Positions 37,841 through 48,234 of a DNA stretch of 64,000 bases are shown here, in pieces. Position numbers and translations under genes: made by a program. The stretch comes from Prorocentrum cordatum (lineage: Eukaryota > Sar > Dinophyceae > Prorocentrales > Prorocentraceae). Under the pieces are notes generated by a model, which made no database searches, was not told the DNA's origin, and worked only from the letters and a program-made list of their open reading frames with translations. The stretch spans positions 285,001 to 349,000 of the forward strand of contig CAUYUJ010020549.1 in NCBI GenBank assembly GCA_963575745.1. The letters run 5' to 3'. How positions within the stretch are numbered: the first letter of the stretch is position 1; every line of letters begins with the position of its first letter.

Positions 37841-37997
37841 GAGCCGAGGATGTGTTCCCCCCGGCGCCCCGCCCGACGCAGGAGGCGCAGGAGGCGCACG
37901 GAGGAGAAGGCGCCCGGCGGTGGAGCGCCGAGAGCAGCTGCACGCAGCACGCGTCGGTCGCAGCCCTGCAGACCCCACCGCTCGCCCGACCCGAGGA

Positions 37998-38094
37998 GGA
38001 GGAGGAGGAGGGGGAGGAGGGGGAGGAGGAGGAGGAGGAGGGAAGAGGAGGAGGAGGAGGAGGAGGAGGAGGAGGAGGAGGAGGAGGAGGCGGC
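37998..38094 (+). repeat. (GAG)n microsatellite
   Basis: GAGGAGGAGGAGGAGGGGGA and so on, ~95 bp. Confidence 0.93.
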
Positions 38095-39235
38095 TCCAAC
38101 AACCGCGCCCAAGGTTGTGCCTGGACGTCGGCTGGGGCCGTCCGGAGTGAACAAGCTGCCAAGATGGGCCCCAGGACGGGTCCACAGGCCCAATTTGAGG
38201 GGATCCTGGCCGGAAGGAGGAGGAGGATGTTGCTGCGAATGCTGTTCGGGATGAGGAGGAGGACGAGGAGCAGGATGAGAGGGAGGAGGGAAGCTGATGC
38301 GAATGCGCCTCAACGAAATTCACTGGGGCCTCTGCTTCTCGGCTTGCTCAACTTAACTGTAACCTGTTGTACAAACGCCCCGAGGGATGGCCCAGGAAGG
38401 TGCCTGTCAGTGAGGACGGGGTGATCGGGCGCAGGCTATCATGGACTATGTATGCTTGGATCTGGCGCACGGGAGCCAGATCCGCGGGTCGGGGAAGGCA
38501 CGTACACGAGACCAGTGCTGCCTGATCTGGCGAGGGGCGCGCCGATTCCGCACGGGAAGCAAGACCCGTCACCGACCCGCGCGCCGGTGTCCATGCCTGC
38601 GCTGCCTGGAGGCGCCTGTCCCGCTCCCTCTGCTTCCGTCCCCCGCGTCCTGCTCCCCTTGGCATCTCTGCCCCCTCCCCAGTCTCCCACCCTCCCCCGG
38701 ACCCTCCTCCCTCCCTCCCCACGTTCCCACCCCTTGTGTTTCCTTCCCCCCCTGCCCTGCCTCCCTGCCCTACCTCCCCGTGCTCCCACTCTCTCTCTGC
38801 CCCCCTCCTTCGCTCCCTCTTCTCGCCTGCCTCCTGTGGCAACGTGTGGGCGCCCCGCGCGTGGTGGTGGACGTTGTCTCAGTCGGCGCTTCGACACTGG
38901 GCGAAGGGGGGGGCGGTCGGGGGGTGTCTGGCTCTGGACCGCTGCTTACTGCGACTGTTTGCAGCGGTGCGTCCTGCGGGCTGAGACCCCACCTGCTTGA
39001 AACAGAACCGAAAAACAGCCAAGATCTACTCCAGGGGGTGAGGGCGGGGGGGGGGGGGCCCAGGCCGATGCGCGGGGCGCCGCGTGCGTGGTAGCTGGTT
39101 GTTGTGTTTTCACCTGGTGGGCACCCGTGGTGCGCGGTGACTGGTTGTTGGGTTTTCGCCCAGCGGGTGCCGATGGGTGTCTCGTCGCCGCCCAAGCAGC
39201 TTACAACTGACTTACGCCACCTGGCTTACTCCGTG
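38095..39235. other. Spacer; CCCTCC-rich, with a 49-bp direct repeat
   Basis: GC-rich with pyrimidine clusters 38660-38830. 39088-39175 holds two units of GCTGGTTGTTGKGTTTTCRC then C-GGTGGGCACC (period ~49 bp). Frames to 217 codons on both strands lack motifs. Confidence 0.5.
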
Positions 39236-39413
39236 TACAGTCGGACAGTGTCATAAGGATGCGCGATAAGGACGCAAGGGCCTTGGACGCCCAGTTGCTA
39301 AGCTTTTCGAGCGAGGCGCGGCCAACGAAAGTGGCCAAGGATGGATGGAGGAGGCAAGGATGCAAGGGTACCCGTGGGAAGGTTGCCCATCCTTACTACG
39401 CGGGTTGACTGTA
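39236..39413. mobile_element. Family M MITE, copy 2
   Basis: TACAGTCGGACAGTGTCATA-AGGATGCG and the partner CATCCTTACTACGCGGGTTG-ACTGTA, 178 bp. More decayed than copy 1. Confidence 0.85.
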
Positions 39414-39591
39414 GTGTGACCCACATAGCTTACGTAACGTCAATGCCACCACATGGTCCACACCACATAATACACCGTGTAGTTGTTTTCTCGCCACGTA
39501 GCTTACGCCACATCTATGGCACCAGGTAGCCTGCATATTCAGGATGCGATAGGTCAATCGAACGAGAAACAACAACAAACGCCATACACAT

Positions 39592-39743
39592 AAACTTTTG
39601 GCGCTGCGCGCGGATTCCTTGGATCCGTGCGGGAACCCCCTCCCTCGCGCGCGGAGCGCGCCAGGGGCGGCGCCGGATGCGCCGCCGCGGGGGAGGGGGC
39701 CCAGCGCGGATCCAAGAAATCCGCGCGGAGCGCCCAAAGTTTA
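39592..39743. mobile_element. Family A foldback element, copy 5
   Basis: AAACTTTTGGCGCTGCGCGC to GCGCGGAGCGCCCAAAGTTT, 152 bp. It is the most complete member, with symmetrical AAACTTT/AAAGTTT tips. Confidence 0.93.
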
Positions 39744-40005
39744 TGACTGCGGCCAGTGTTTTTTCTTCGGGACAGGTCAACCAGCGGGGCCCGCGCTGTC
39801 AGGAACGGCCCAGGACGTCGTAGACGGCCGCACACAGCCGCACTGGCAGAGATTCTTCGGATCGCGCCGAGCGTTCGGGGCACCGCCCGCCCGCCGGCTT
39901 CCGCTCGCCGCTTCTCCTGCTCCAGCCTCAGGCGGCGCCTCTCTTCCACGCGCTCCTGGCGCGGGCAGGGTGCCAGCGTAGTGGTGAGGCGGGGGGGGAG
40001 CAGGA

Positions 40006-40186
40006 GTACAGCGGAAGCCCACGTCGAGAAACGCCCTGCTCGCCTCCGGGGTGCCTTGGGTTTCTTGGGTTTCCATGGTCTTGCCGTGGAGAGCGTGACG
40101 CTCCCACACCAGAGCTCCATGGACGCCCTGGGGTCTCAAGGTTGGGCTTCTTGTGGAAGGTTTCTTTTGGACGAGCCTCCACTGTG
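40006..40186 (-). mobile_element. Family F MITE, copy 6, reverse orientation
   Basis: Read on the minus strand: CCACAGTGGAGGCTCGTCCA, CCCTGAGACCCCAGGGCGTC and CACCCCGGAGGCGAGCAGGG, to CCGCTGTACTCC. Confidence 0.87.
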
Positions 40187-40462
40187 GGATAGCGGAAGAG
40201 GAGGGCTTGGAGAACAGGAGCCCTAAACAACGCAGATAGCCGGATGAGCAATGACAGCGAAAAAAGAAGCATTGAGGATGACCAAGGACAGGAGAAATAG
40301 GACCAGTATCAGAAAAGGGGGCGCGGGAGAGGAGAGAAGAGGGGGGAGGCGGCGGCCGACGGAGTTAAGAACAACCCCAGGACAACGCACCCAGGGTGTC
40401 ACCCAACTCGTCTGCAACAACTGGCGACGTCAAGGGGCCGACCCTGGGCGACAGATGATATA

Positions 40463-40626
40463 TGAAGGGGCCCAGGGACACGCGAACTAAAAAACACAAA
40501 TCCCAGGATTCCCCACACTTGCCCATGTTTTCTGGGTTTTCGTTTTCCCCCCCACACTGTCAATATGTTCCTGTATTTCCCTCGGAATCGACGATTAATT
40601 GCGTCTGTGTGTTGTTTCCCCTCCTG
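40463..40626 (+). mobile_element. Family D MITE, copy 6
   Basis: TGAAGGGGCCCAGGGACACG to TGTGTGTTGTTTCCCCTCCT-G, full length, with GAATCGACGATTAATTG intact. Confidence 0.9.
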
Positions 40627-40965
40627 AACAAAGCAGGGCGACTTCACATGGTAGTGCCAGAGGACGACGACGGCCGAGAGAAGGAACAAGGTCAACAGGG
40701 CAAGGGGGCGAGAATGCAAAACGAAAGACAATGGCAAAGAGGATACGAGGGACGGAAGAGGACGGCATGAGGGGCGATCAGGAAGGGGCTGCGATAATGA
40801 CAGGCTCTTCGAAGCGCTGCTCCACGCGGCCAAGACAAGTACACGCAAACCGACGCCATGTCCTCCTGCTGCCACCGGGCGAAAACGTCCTGACCTGGGT
40901 CGCGGATTGCAGCTGAGGTCTCGGAGGTCCAGGCCGCATGACGTGCAGGTGCAACCACAGGTCAC
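40627..40965. other. Unassigned spacer
   Basis: Moderate GC with AAGGAACAAGG/GAGAGGACGG purine-rich runs. No gene recognised. Confidence 0.4.
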
Positions 40966-41134
40966 TACAGGGCAGTTTTTTTAATACATCGGATTTTCAA
41001 ACATATAGGACTTTTAATACATGATTAATTTATGAATGAATGTATGCATGAGCTCATCGTTGTTTTTAATACTAAATTCCTGCATTTGTAACACATGATC
41101 CGCACGCGGAGCATGTATTAAAAACGGCACTGTA
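40966..41134. mobile_element. Family AB AT-rich MITE
   Basis: The ends TACAGGGCAGTTTTTTTAAT-ACAT and, reversed, TACAGTGCCGTTTTTAATAC-ATG surround ~169 bp that is ~65% AT. The internal motif TTTTAATAC is repeated. Single copy here. Confidence 0.85.
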
Positions 41135-41560
41135 CTGTACTGGTCGCCAGTCCCTTGAAACGCTCCGCAAATCCGACCGACTTCGCCCAAGGCGCCCCCC
41201 CAGAGAGCTCCAAGACCGCCCAGGAGGGCCCCTAAGACGCCCGCGACGATCTCAGCACTGCAGCCGTATTTATCGCAGTTCGCTGAACAACAACGACGCC
41301 GCTTGCGACCACTACCCGCTGTTCCCGCATGCGCTGGTGGCCCCCGTTATGGTTGGCCCGTGTATCCCTTCTCCCTCACCGGATCTCGGAGCAGTCTGAA
41401 TACTGCAGCCCATTGCTTTCTGTCCCCGTGTGCTCTGATTGCGGACGTCGAAAACAGGCCCATTGATCTCAAAATTTCGTCTGCCAGGCTTAGCGCTCGA
41501 AATTTCTGCCCCCGAATTTTGTGATCATAAAGGCGAAAGGTCGCCATGCATCAAACCACA
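41135..41560. other. Unassigned moderate-GC spacer
   Basis: It starts with a CCAAG/GCCCCCCC stretch related to the CCAAGAGGC arrays (41185-41245). Nothing else recognised. Confidence 0.4.
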
Positions 41561-41825
41561 GGAGCGACCAAGGCAGGCACATAGTCATTGTGTCAAAATC
41601 TCGTGCGAGCTTCAGCCGAGCTCCAAGATCAATAACAAAACACGAACTGTAAGCATTACGCCATTTTTCTGAGGTCCGCGCGGGTTTCCCACAGGAGCGC
41701 CCAAGGCAGGCACATAGTGACTGTGTCAAAATATCATGCGAGCTTCAGCCGAACTCCAGGATTAAAACCAGAACACTGAACGCAACCAGTCCATCCTTTT
41801 TCTGAGGTCCGCGCGGATTCTACCA
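41561..41825 (+). repeat. 131-bp tandem duplication
   Basis: AGGAGCGNCCAAGGCAGGCA then CATAGTSAYTGTGTCAAAAT at 41561 and 41692, each ending TTTTTCTGAGGTCCGCGCGG. About 80% identical by eye. Confidence 0.88.
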
Positions 41826-41956
41826 GCCTGGAACATATCCCTATCCCTATGTTCGGCATCGCCCCATCACGATGCCAATCTTAGGGACTCCCTTATTGTT
41901 TGAAGGCGAATCCCTAAGATTGTCATCGCCTTTTGGCGTGTCAATCTTAGGGATCG
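41821..41956. mobile_element. Family L element, copy 2
   Basis: TACCAGCCTGGAACATATCC through GATGCCAATCTTAGGGACTC and AATCCCTAAGATTGTCATCG to GTCAATCTTAGGGATCGGG. The A6 element follows 10 bp on. Confidence 0.85.
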
Positions 41957-41965
41957 GGCTTCGTT

Positions 41966-42112
41966 CGAGGTCCGCGCGGATTTCTTGGATCGGCATCGGA
42001 CCCCCGTCCCTCGCGGCTGGCCCCAACGCGCGGAACGCGCCACGGGCGGCGCCGGAGGCGCCGCCAGGGGGGGACCGTGGGCCGATCGAAGAAACTCGCG
42101 CGCCACGCTGGA
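41966..42112. mobile_element. Family A foldback element, copy 6
   Basis: TCGAGGTCCGCGCGGATTTC to GAAACTCGCGCGCCACG. The right arm is more diverged. The central GCGGCGCCGGAGGCGCCGCC hairpin is perfect. Confidence 0.82.
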
Positions 42113-42771
42113 AGCTTACGTGATTCGTTTTTCTTTTATGAAGGATGGGCACCGCGGAGGACGGAGGAGGATGAGGTGGTGGACGTCAAGGAGGATATGG
42201 GCGTGGAAATGGATGTCTTCCTTGCGGCCTCAAGGCGTGACTCGAGGTTCTCCGACGGGACACTGCAGCGGGGGATCCCCATTCCACGCTGCTGCCTCGG
42301 ATTCTTTTATGATGGGCACCGCGGAGCGGTCGTCAGAGAATGGCAGGAGAGGATGGCAAGGCAAAGGGCGGAGAGGCAGACGCCCGGGCGAGTGGAAGGG
42401 GAGACGTGCGCGCCCCACCGACGCCCTCGGCTCCACACCCGCGGGGTGCCGGCGAGCTCGTGGCGGAAGGAATGCGCGCTGGACGACGGCACGAGTTCTC
42501 ATTCACTGGAGGCCTCGAAAATGGTGGGCCCCACTGCGAGGCATCGGTACCCGTGTTCGTTTTTTTCCTCTTGGAGTCGAGCAGCACGCTGCTCGCATGC
42601 CAGAGTCCAGGCTACATCCGGGGGAGAGACCCCGAAGGCAACCCGGGGCGGGCAGGATCCCACGGAGCGGCTCCAGACCTCCGAGGCTGCGACCTCTTCA
42701 GAATGCGGGGTCCCTGGAAGTCCTGGCCCTTCTCCCAGAGCTGGCCTTCTGTCGCGAGCCACCTACACCTA
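42113..42771. other. Spacer with a split direct repeat
   Basis: TTCTTTTATGANGGATGGGC-ACCGCGGAG-type sequence at 42130 and 42301 (TTCTTTTATGATGGGCACCG). No gene recognised; the 339-codon frame crossing it also crosses G4 and A6. Confidence 0.45.
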
Positions 42772-43005
42772 TAGAGGCCTCCGATGTGGGGTCCGAATGG
42801 ATGAGGTCGGAGGATCGCGCCGCATCGCCGATACATCGGCGATGTATCGGCGATGCACCGGCGATGCGACGTCGACATCGGCGGTGCATCGGCGGCGTCG
42901 ACGTGGAGCAAGTCGGGATCCACCTCGAGCCGCATCGCCGATGCTTCGGCGATGCGGCGCGATCCTCCGACCCCATCTACTCGGACCCCATCTTGGAGGC
43001 CTAGT
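42772..43005. mobile_element. Family G MITE, copy 4
   Basis: TAGAGGCCTCCGATGTGGGG to GACCCCATCTTGGAGGCCTA, 234 bp, TA on both flanks. The interior is a near-perfect hairpin around CGACGTCGACATCGGCGG. Confidence 0.93.
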
Positions 43006-43644
43006 ACCACCTATTGACGATCCATGGGCCTGGTAAACGCACCTGGAAGCCGCAAGACCCTCCGCCTGGATATGTTCACGACATCGGCTCCCATGCATCC
43101 AGGCAGCATCCTACACCTCAAGACAGGAGGAAAAGGAGGAAGCAGGAGGAGGCAGGAGGAGGCAGGAGGAGGAGGAGATGATTCGGACATCCACCGTGGG
43201 GCCACACGGCTGACCGCCTGCTGGGTCTGCCGCCAAGAAGCTGTGCGGCACGCCAGAGGCAGGGGCGACCCTGCCTGCGAGAGGGCCCCCGGGCGAGGCA
43301 GCCAATCCGCGTAGTGAGCCTCGTTTAACCGATGCCATCCCCATCAGCGTGGGCTAGGCCCCACTGGCCGATTTATCCCCGTGGATGGGGACATAGGCTG
43401 CTCTCTTCGGGTTTCGAGGGGCGCATCCCCAACTGAGGAAGCGATTTGTGGATGGGGATGGGAACGGGGATCGGTTGAACGATACTGACGTAGGGGTCCG
43501 ACTGTGATCGCTAACCTGCAGGCTGGGCAGGACGGGCCGCCGAGGCCGGCGACCAGAGGCGCGCAGAAAGAGAGCCGGCGACACGAGGAGGATGGGCGAG
43601 GACGGCCAGTGAGCAGAAGCCCCCAGTCCGATGAGTCCTCGTCA
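43006..43644. other. Unassigned spacer
   Basis: A short GGAGGAAGCAGGAGGAGGCA array (43128-43172). Otherwise GC-rich single-copy sequence. Confidence 0.4.
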
Positions 43645-43775
43645 CAGGGCTGGATCAAAACGTCATTTTTCGTTATGTTTTCGTCTTGCTCTGCCTCTTT
43701 CCCTGCACCTCCCTGCCAAAACGCCAAGCCAAACAGAGCCGAAGTCCAGGAACACAGCGTTTGGGCCCAGCCCTG
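43645..43775. mobile_element. Family Y MITE, copy 1
   Basis: The ends CAGGGCTGGATCAAAACG and, reversed, CAGGGCTGGGCCCAAACGCT (then GTG). The interior has TTTTCGTTATGTTTTCGTCT, a CTCTGCCTCTTTCCCTGCAC pyrimidine stretch and GCCAAGCCAAACAGAGCC. It pairs with copy 2 at 44.7 kb. Confidence 0.75.
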
Positions 43776-44704
43776 TCTCGAGCCTGCGGCTTGCAAGAGG
43801 CACAGGCTGCTGCGCACAGAGCGGGGCGCGCCCGCAGGAGCTGGCTGGGCGCCGCCGAGGCACGGCCCCGCCGCAACGGAGACTCCAGCCTCCAGCCAAC
43901 TTCGGGCGCGTACAGTCGGGGCCTTGACCTAAGGAAGCCAAAATGAGGAACGAGGCCCCTTTTTTCCACAAGTTAAACTTCGATATCCGATCGACAACAG
44001 AAGGAAAACCTGAGGCAAGCTGCGAAACACTGAAGGAACGCGGAGCCCCTCCCCTACGAAAAGGGTTCCTTCTTCGGGGCCCCGACTGTACCCTCGCACG
44101 CCGACGTCCAGGCACGCTTGGCCCCAGAGCGGCGGCCCCACCACCGAGCCCAAAACAGCGGCAGGCAGGCGGCGCGCGCGCGCAAGAGACACGAGGAGGG
44201 GCAGCGGGGAGCCAAACGTTGCGGGCGCGGTCGCGAGAAACCGTCGCAGGAAACCCAACCCTGAAAACCCGCGCGCGAAGTGCAACTGAGGGGAAACCCG
44301 GAGCACCCCGAACGCAGCAGCTCCTTCAGCGGCCGCGGGAAGTCACCGCGCCTCGCGCGGAGCGAAGAACCCCAGGGCACACGGACGAAACGTAGATGGT
44401 TTCTGGATGCGCGCCCCCACTCTAACGTTGCTTCACCTGCGTAGATCCAAGTTTTTGTTGTTTTCTCCTCGCAGGCCTTGGGGCAGATTGCGCGCGCGCC
44501 CCAGGCGGGGGCGGGCCCTGGCCGCCCGGGGGGGCTCCCCCCCCCCCCCCCGCGGCACACCCGTGGGCGGCTCGCGGGCCCTCGATGCCCTGCCCCCAGG
44601 ACGTCGAGGCCCTGGCCCCGCTCGCGCGGCCGTCCAGCGGGGGGCACCGAGGACGGGGAGGCTCCTCGACAGGGCCGGCACCCTTCGGGAGCACCCTGGG
44701 CCAC
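43776..44704. other. GC-rich spacer
   Basis: Over 900 bp at ~65-70% GC. The 324-codon minus-strand frame from 45028 spans this, Y2 and a C(14) run at 44537, so it is not convincing. No repeat was recognised. Confidence 0.4.
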
Positions 44705-44850
44705 TGGGCTGCACCTAAACAGTGTGTTTCGTTTTCGTTTTGCTTTCGTTCTCCCTCGCTTTTTTGTCTCGAATCCGCCTCTGCCGCAACACGAACTCGA
44801 GACGAAAGCGGCCCACGAGATCACCAAAAACACCGTTTGGGTCCACCCCT
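44705..44850. mobile_element. Family Y MITE, copy 2
   Basis: TGGGCTGCACCTAAACAGTG (then TGTTTCG) and the partner ACCAAAAACACCGTTTGGGT (then CCACCCC). Confidence 0.72.
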
Positions 44851-45064
44851 GCTGGGCCGCTCGGGCAGGCGTTCGGCCGAGCGGCGCAGGACACACGTTC
44901 GGGAATCTGAGCGCACCGATCGGGCCAAGCAGTGCCATCGGGCGAGGCCTGCGGGGGACCAGCCACCGAACTGCTTCGCAGCATGATTTGCAAGGTCGTT
45001 GCCGATTTGAAGCACTGCTGCTGCTCAACTAAGTAATCTGACTCTTCGACAAGGGCTTCGACTT

Positions 45065-45790
45065 TTAATTCAACGCGCCATCGACCCGGTTCCTATAAGC
45101 AGGTAGCAGAGAACCAGAATAGACGCGCTTGTAGGACAGGACACGCAGCAGAGGCTCATGAGCCTGCACCACAACATTCTTGCAATCGGAATAGGTTGAG
45201 CTATTTTGCTGGGCCTGCATGGCGGCGACGGCGTAAGCCCCGAATTCATCCCCCCCTGAGCAGTCTGAATGTTTGGGGCCCAGAGGGGGCAACTGATTCG
45301 ACAACTCTCCGATCCGTCGTCTCCTACAACTACCACCCCCTGGACCGCCCTGGAGAGTTCTTGGACAGCGTGGGGGGCCCAGGACCCATGTACAAAAACA
45401 TGACCAGACATGCCGAGAGAGCGGCGTTCGGAATAATGAGCCCACAACACTTCGAGACCATGGTCTTCCACATCATCACTGGCAGAACATAAACAAAAAC
45501 TTCACCAGGGTGTCGAAAGAGACCACGGGTGTACAACAGTAACTCCTCCTCGTTGGTGTCCGAGGCCAACCCAGGAGAGTGGGGCCGATCAAACTTTCCA
45601 CGAACACTTTCAAATACTTCTGCACGTGTATTATGACAAGCTAGGCAGAACCAGAGCCGATGTAGTAGAATATCAAGATTGGGATGGCATAAGTGCACAT
45701 GATGTCAACTTCGTTGCCGGCTTCGCGGGCTCTGCTTCTGGTCCACGTCGCATTGCATGCCGCAGCTTTTGCAGACCCTCGCTAGAACAG
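45065..45790 (-). pseudogene. LINE fragment: zinc ribbon plus broken RNase H
   Basis: Read from 45790 down. One frame gives VCKSCGMQCD, a stop, then DILLHRLWFCLACHNTRAEV and DTNEEELLLYTRGLF; CxxCG...HRLWxC is a zinc ribbon of LINE polyproteins. The next frame (45471-45235) gives HVFVHGSWAPHAVQELSRAV, VVVVGDDGSESCRI and PLWAPNIQTAQGG. After a frameshift near 45235, EFGAYAVAAMQAQ and STYSDCKNVV follow (E at ~45247, D at ~45187), then a stop at 45065. This is the RNase H fold order: beta-hairpin, E helix, SDC. The first catalytic Asp (usual VFxDGS) is His at ~45388. Frameshifts, a stop and the lost Asp show it is dead. Confidence 0.6.
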
Positions 45791-46030
45791 CGCGCCAGGC
45801 TCGGACCGCAACGTGGCAGCAAGCAGCAACAACATCATGATAAACGCGAGCACCAGGGGTACTAGAAGCAGGGCTGCACCACTAGCTCGCTCATGGGTTC
45901 TCTGCACAGCGGCCTTTAAGAGCTTCTTGAGGAGTGCTGGGGAGGTGACCGTAAGAGACATCTCAGTCCCAAAATCGTCCAGGAAGGCGCAGAAGTTGGG
46001 CATCGACCAGGACATCTGCTTAATAGCCAC
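45785..46030 (-). pseudogene. Frame with hydrophobic segment upstream of the RNase H fossil
   Basis: An 82-codon minus-strand frame: FCAFLDDFGTEMSLTVTSPA, LLKKLLKAAVQ, then a 21-residue hydrophobic run LLLVPLVLAFIMMLLLLAAT. It ends at a stop just before the zinc-ribbon frame. It may be the preceding part of the same LINE, with the hydrophobic run arising by drift, or an unrelated exon with a membrane helix. I cannot separate these. Confidence 0.3.
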
Positions 46031-46511
46031 CCTTCTGGTAGGAGAAGGAGATGAGGGGAGAGGAGAGGAGGAAGGAGGAGGGGAGGAGGAAGAGGAACGA
46101 GGATGGATGGAGGTTGAGGAGGATGGGCGAAATGGGGGAGGAAGGAAGAACGATCATCAATCGACCGTCTGCGAATGCATTGGGCTTGGAAGTCTGGGGT
46201 GGAAGCGCCGTTGCCACAAAACCTGCTCGAACAGATCGCACTGGGAAAAACCAGCGCGAGAACGCAGCAAAAATCCTCGTGCGCCCTCTCCGGGTCCTCA
46301 ACCGGCTTGGCGTCCGCGAGGGTGACCTGCCCACTCGTTCCTGCTCCTCGCTGCTGCTGCTCCTCATGGTCCTCGTGGTCGCCGCCCTCTCGTGGGAGGG
46401 CAGGAGCACACAACTATTCGCACGAGCGCTGTTGTTGAGCGTTCCATCTGTAAGGGATGGTTGGCTAGAGGAAACGGAAACTGCACAGACATACACGCCG
46501 GTCGGAAGAAG
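46031..46511. other. Spacer with short purine tract
   Basis: A GGAGGAAGGAGGAGGGGAGG tract at 46050-46100. No gene. Confidence 0.4.
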
Positions 46512-46672
46512 TAGATAAAAACATAAAGTAGGAAGGCGGTTCAAGTAGATTGGGTTCAGGACCTCCCAGAGAATAACAAACCACAGAAAAAAAACGCATC
46601 GGTTCTTGAAGTAGGAAGGCGCTTGAAGTAGATTGGGATCTGGAAAGCCAGAAATACCTACTTTAACGACCG
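46512..46672. mobile_element. Family X element, copy 2
   Basis: AAGTAGGAAGGCGGTTCAAG then TAGATTGGG at the left; the same AAGTAGGAAGGCGCTTGAAG then TAGATTGGG repeats at 46610. The left TAAAGTAGG and right CCTACTTTA tips are inverted. Confidence 0.7.
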
Positions 46673-46678
46673 GCGTGT

Positions 46679-46832
46679 AACCTTTGGGCGCTCCGCCCGG
46701 ATCTCTCGCCTCTGCGCTGGGCACCCCCTCCCTGGCGCGCGGAGCGCGCCGAGGGCGGAGCCGGAGGCGCCTCTGGAGGCGCCGGGGCCCTAGCGCGGAT
46801 CCAAGAAAAAGCCGCGCGGAGCGCCGAAGAGT
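46679..46832. mobile_element. Family A foldback element, copy 7
   Basis: AACCTTTGGGCGCTCCGCCC to GCCGCGCGGAGCGCCGAAGA, 154 bp. It directly follows X2 and precedes V2 by 15 bp. Confidence 0.88.
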
Positions 46833-46847
46833 TGTTCCCCTCGATTA

Positions 46848-47026
46848 CTCCAGATTTCGTAATAAAAGGAGGGGGGTCTCATTTCGGGGGGGTCTCTTCC
46901 AGGCTATCTTGGAGGGCCTGGGGGGTCTTGGGACGATGTTTTGGAGGGTTCTCCCACGGGGGGGGTCTGAAATGGCTTGTCTTGGAGGGTCCAGACCCCC
47001 TCCCTTTTATTACGAAATCTGGAGTA
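46848..47026. mobile_element. Family V MITE, copy 2
   Basis: TACTCCAGATTTCGTAATAA (then AAGGAGGGGGGTC) and the partner TTTTATTACGAAATCTGGAG-TA. TA at both ends. Very similar to V1, with single-base and G-run length differences. Confidence 0.93.
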
Positions 47027-47700
47027 ATGCTGATCCCGCCTCCGCGGCAGCAAATGTGTTTCTTCCAGTTGAAGGGCCCGTCAAGGGGCTCGCATCACGA
47101 CTTGTACCAGAAAGAGCCTTGGGTCGCCAGGCTGCGCTGTTGGCGCCCGAGCCAGAACAACAACGGCTCCCACCTGATACGCCCTCGCAACTTACTGAAG
47201 GATCGCGCTTTCGCTCGGGACTTCCTTGCAAGTGTCCAAGGCATCGCACTCTCTCGTGGGACTTGCTTTGCAATGCAGTCAAGCGCCACGCCCTCGACAC
47301 GCAGGATTCACGCTCTCGCTCTGGATTCCCTCACGATTTACTCGGGAATCGCGGTGCCGATTGAGACTTCCTCGCGCTTCATGCGCGACTCACGTGTCCT
47401 TTCTTGTGTCTAAGCCCCCTCATGCTAATCTCTCCCGTGCCCCATCCTTTTCCCTCCCTCTTGTCCTTTCCCTCCTCCCTCCCTCCCCGCACTCCTTTCC
47501 TCCTTGCTGACTCTTTTTGCTGTCTCCTTCCTCTTGTTGTTTCAGGTGATGCGTCAACTACGCGTGGCAGGAACGGAAGGCGTACTCCCAAAAGGGGTAC
47601 GATCGAAAACGAAGAGGGCGGGTATCGAATGTTTGATACATGTGTTGGGTAACATAGCAGCACATGGGAGCGACTAGTTTCAAAATCGTTGTTAGTGATT
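47027..47700. other. Spacer with loose CTCGGGACTTC iterations
   Basis: 47200-47400 contains repeated CTCGNGACTTNC/CACGCTCTCGCTC-type motifs, perhaps a decayed tandem repeat, then a CCTCCC-rich tract to 47510. Frames to ~110 codons on either strand have no motif. Confidence 0.4.
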
Positions 47701-47825
47701 ATTGTTGGTCTCCTCCACGGTATGCATTATTTCTCTTGCCAATTCACATGCCACTCTCGAGTTTCGCATTGTTTTGCACGAGGGAAGCGATTGCGCGTTA
47801 GACTGTGCCCCTGGCCCCTGGCTTA

Positions 47826-47841
47826 CACCACCACCACCACC

Positions 47842-47886
<45 letters not shown>

Positions 47887-47889
47887 CAC

Positions 47890-47963
<74 letters not shown>
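47826..47963 (+). repeat. (CAC)n then (CAA)n microsatellite
   Basis: CAC x11 (47826-47856), then CAA/AAC with TCA and GAC variants to 47963. Frames read poly-Thr, poly-Asn or poly-Gln/His. Confidence 0.97.
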
Positions 47964-48234
47964 GGTAACAACACCACCTGGAGGCCCCATCGATCCCCAG
48001 CGTTCCTACGGGGGGGATAAGAACCTTTGCTGGAGGCCCCATGGGGGGGGGGGGGGGGCAACGGGCAACTGGAAACGCCCGGTGCCACCGCCGCAGCCTC
48101 CTCAGACTGAAACGTACGGATACTCTACTCAGGACTCTCCCAGAACAAGCACGCGCGCTTCTCAGAGGCTCCCATCCACGAGCTCCTTAGGCATCTTGAC
48201 TCAGGAATCCCAAGTGAGGTGCCTTGAAGAAAGA

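Noticed and set aside
37224-38100. Telomeric or subtelomeric repeat
   Set aside because: No TTTAGGG or similar telomere unit is present; GGGATAGGGATA occurs only once per 180-bp unit.
43776-45028. A 324-codon minus-strand ORF
   Set aside because: It spans a MITE (Y2) and long C runs, with composition like the surrounding non-coding GC-rich DNA.
45785-46030. A membrane-protein gene based on a 21-residue hydrophobic run
   Set aside because: The frame is only 82 codons, ends in stops, and sits immediately upstream of a decayed LINE piece; kept only as a low-confidence pseudogene.
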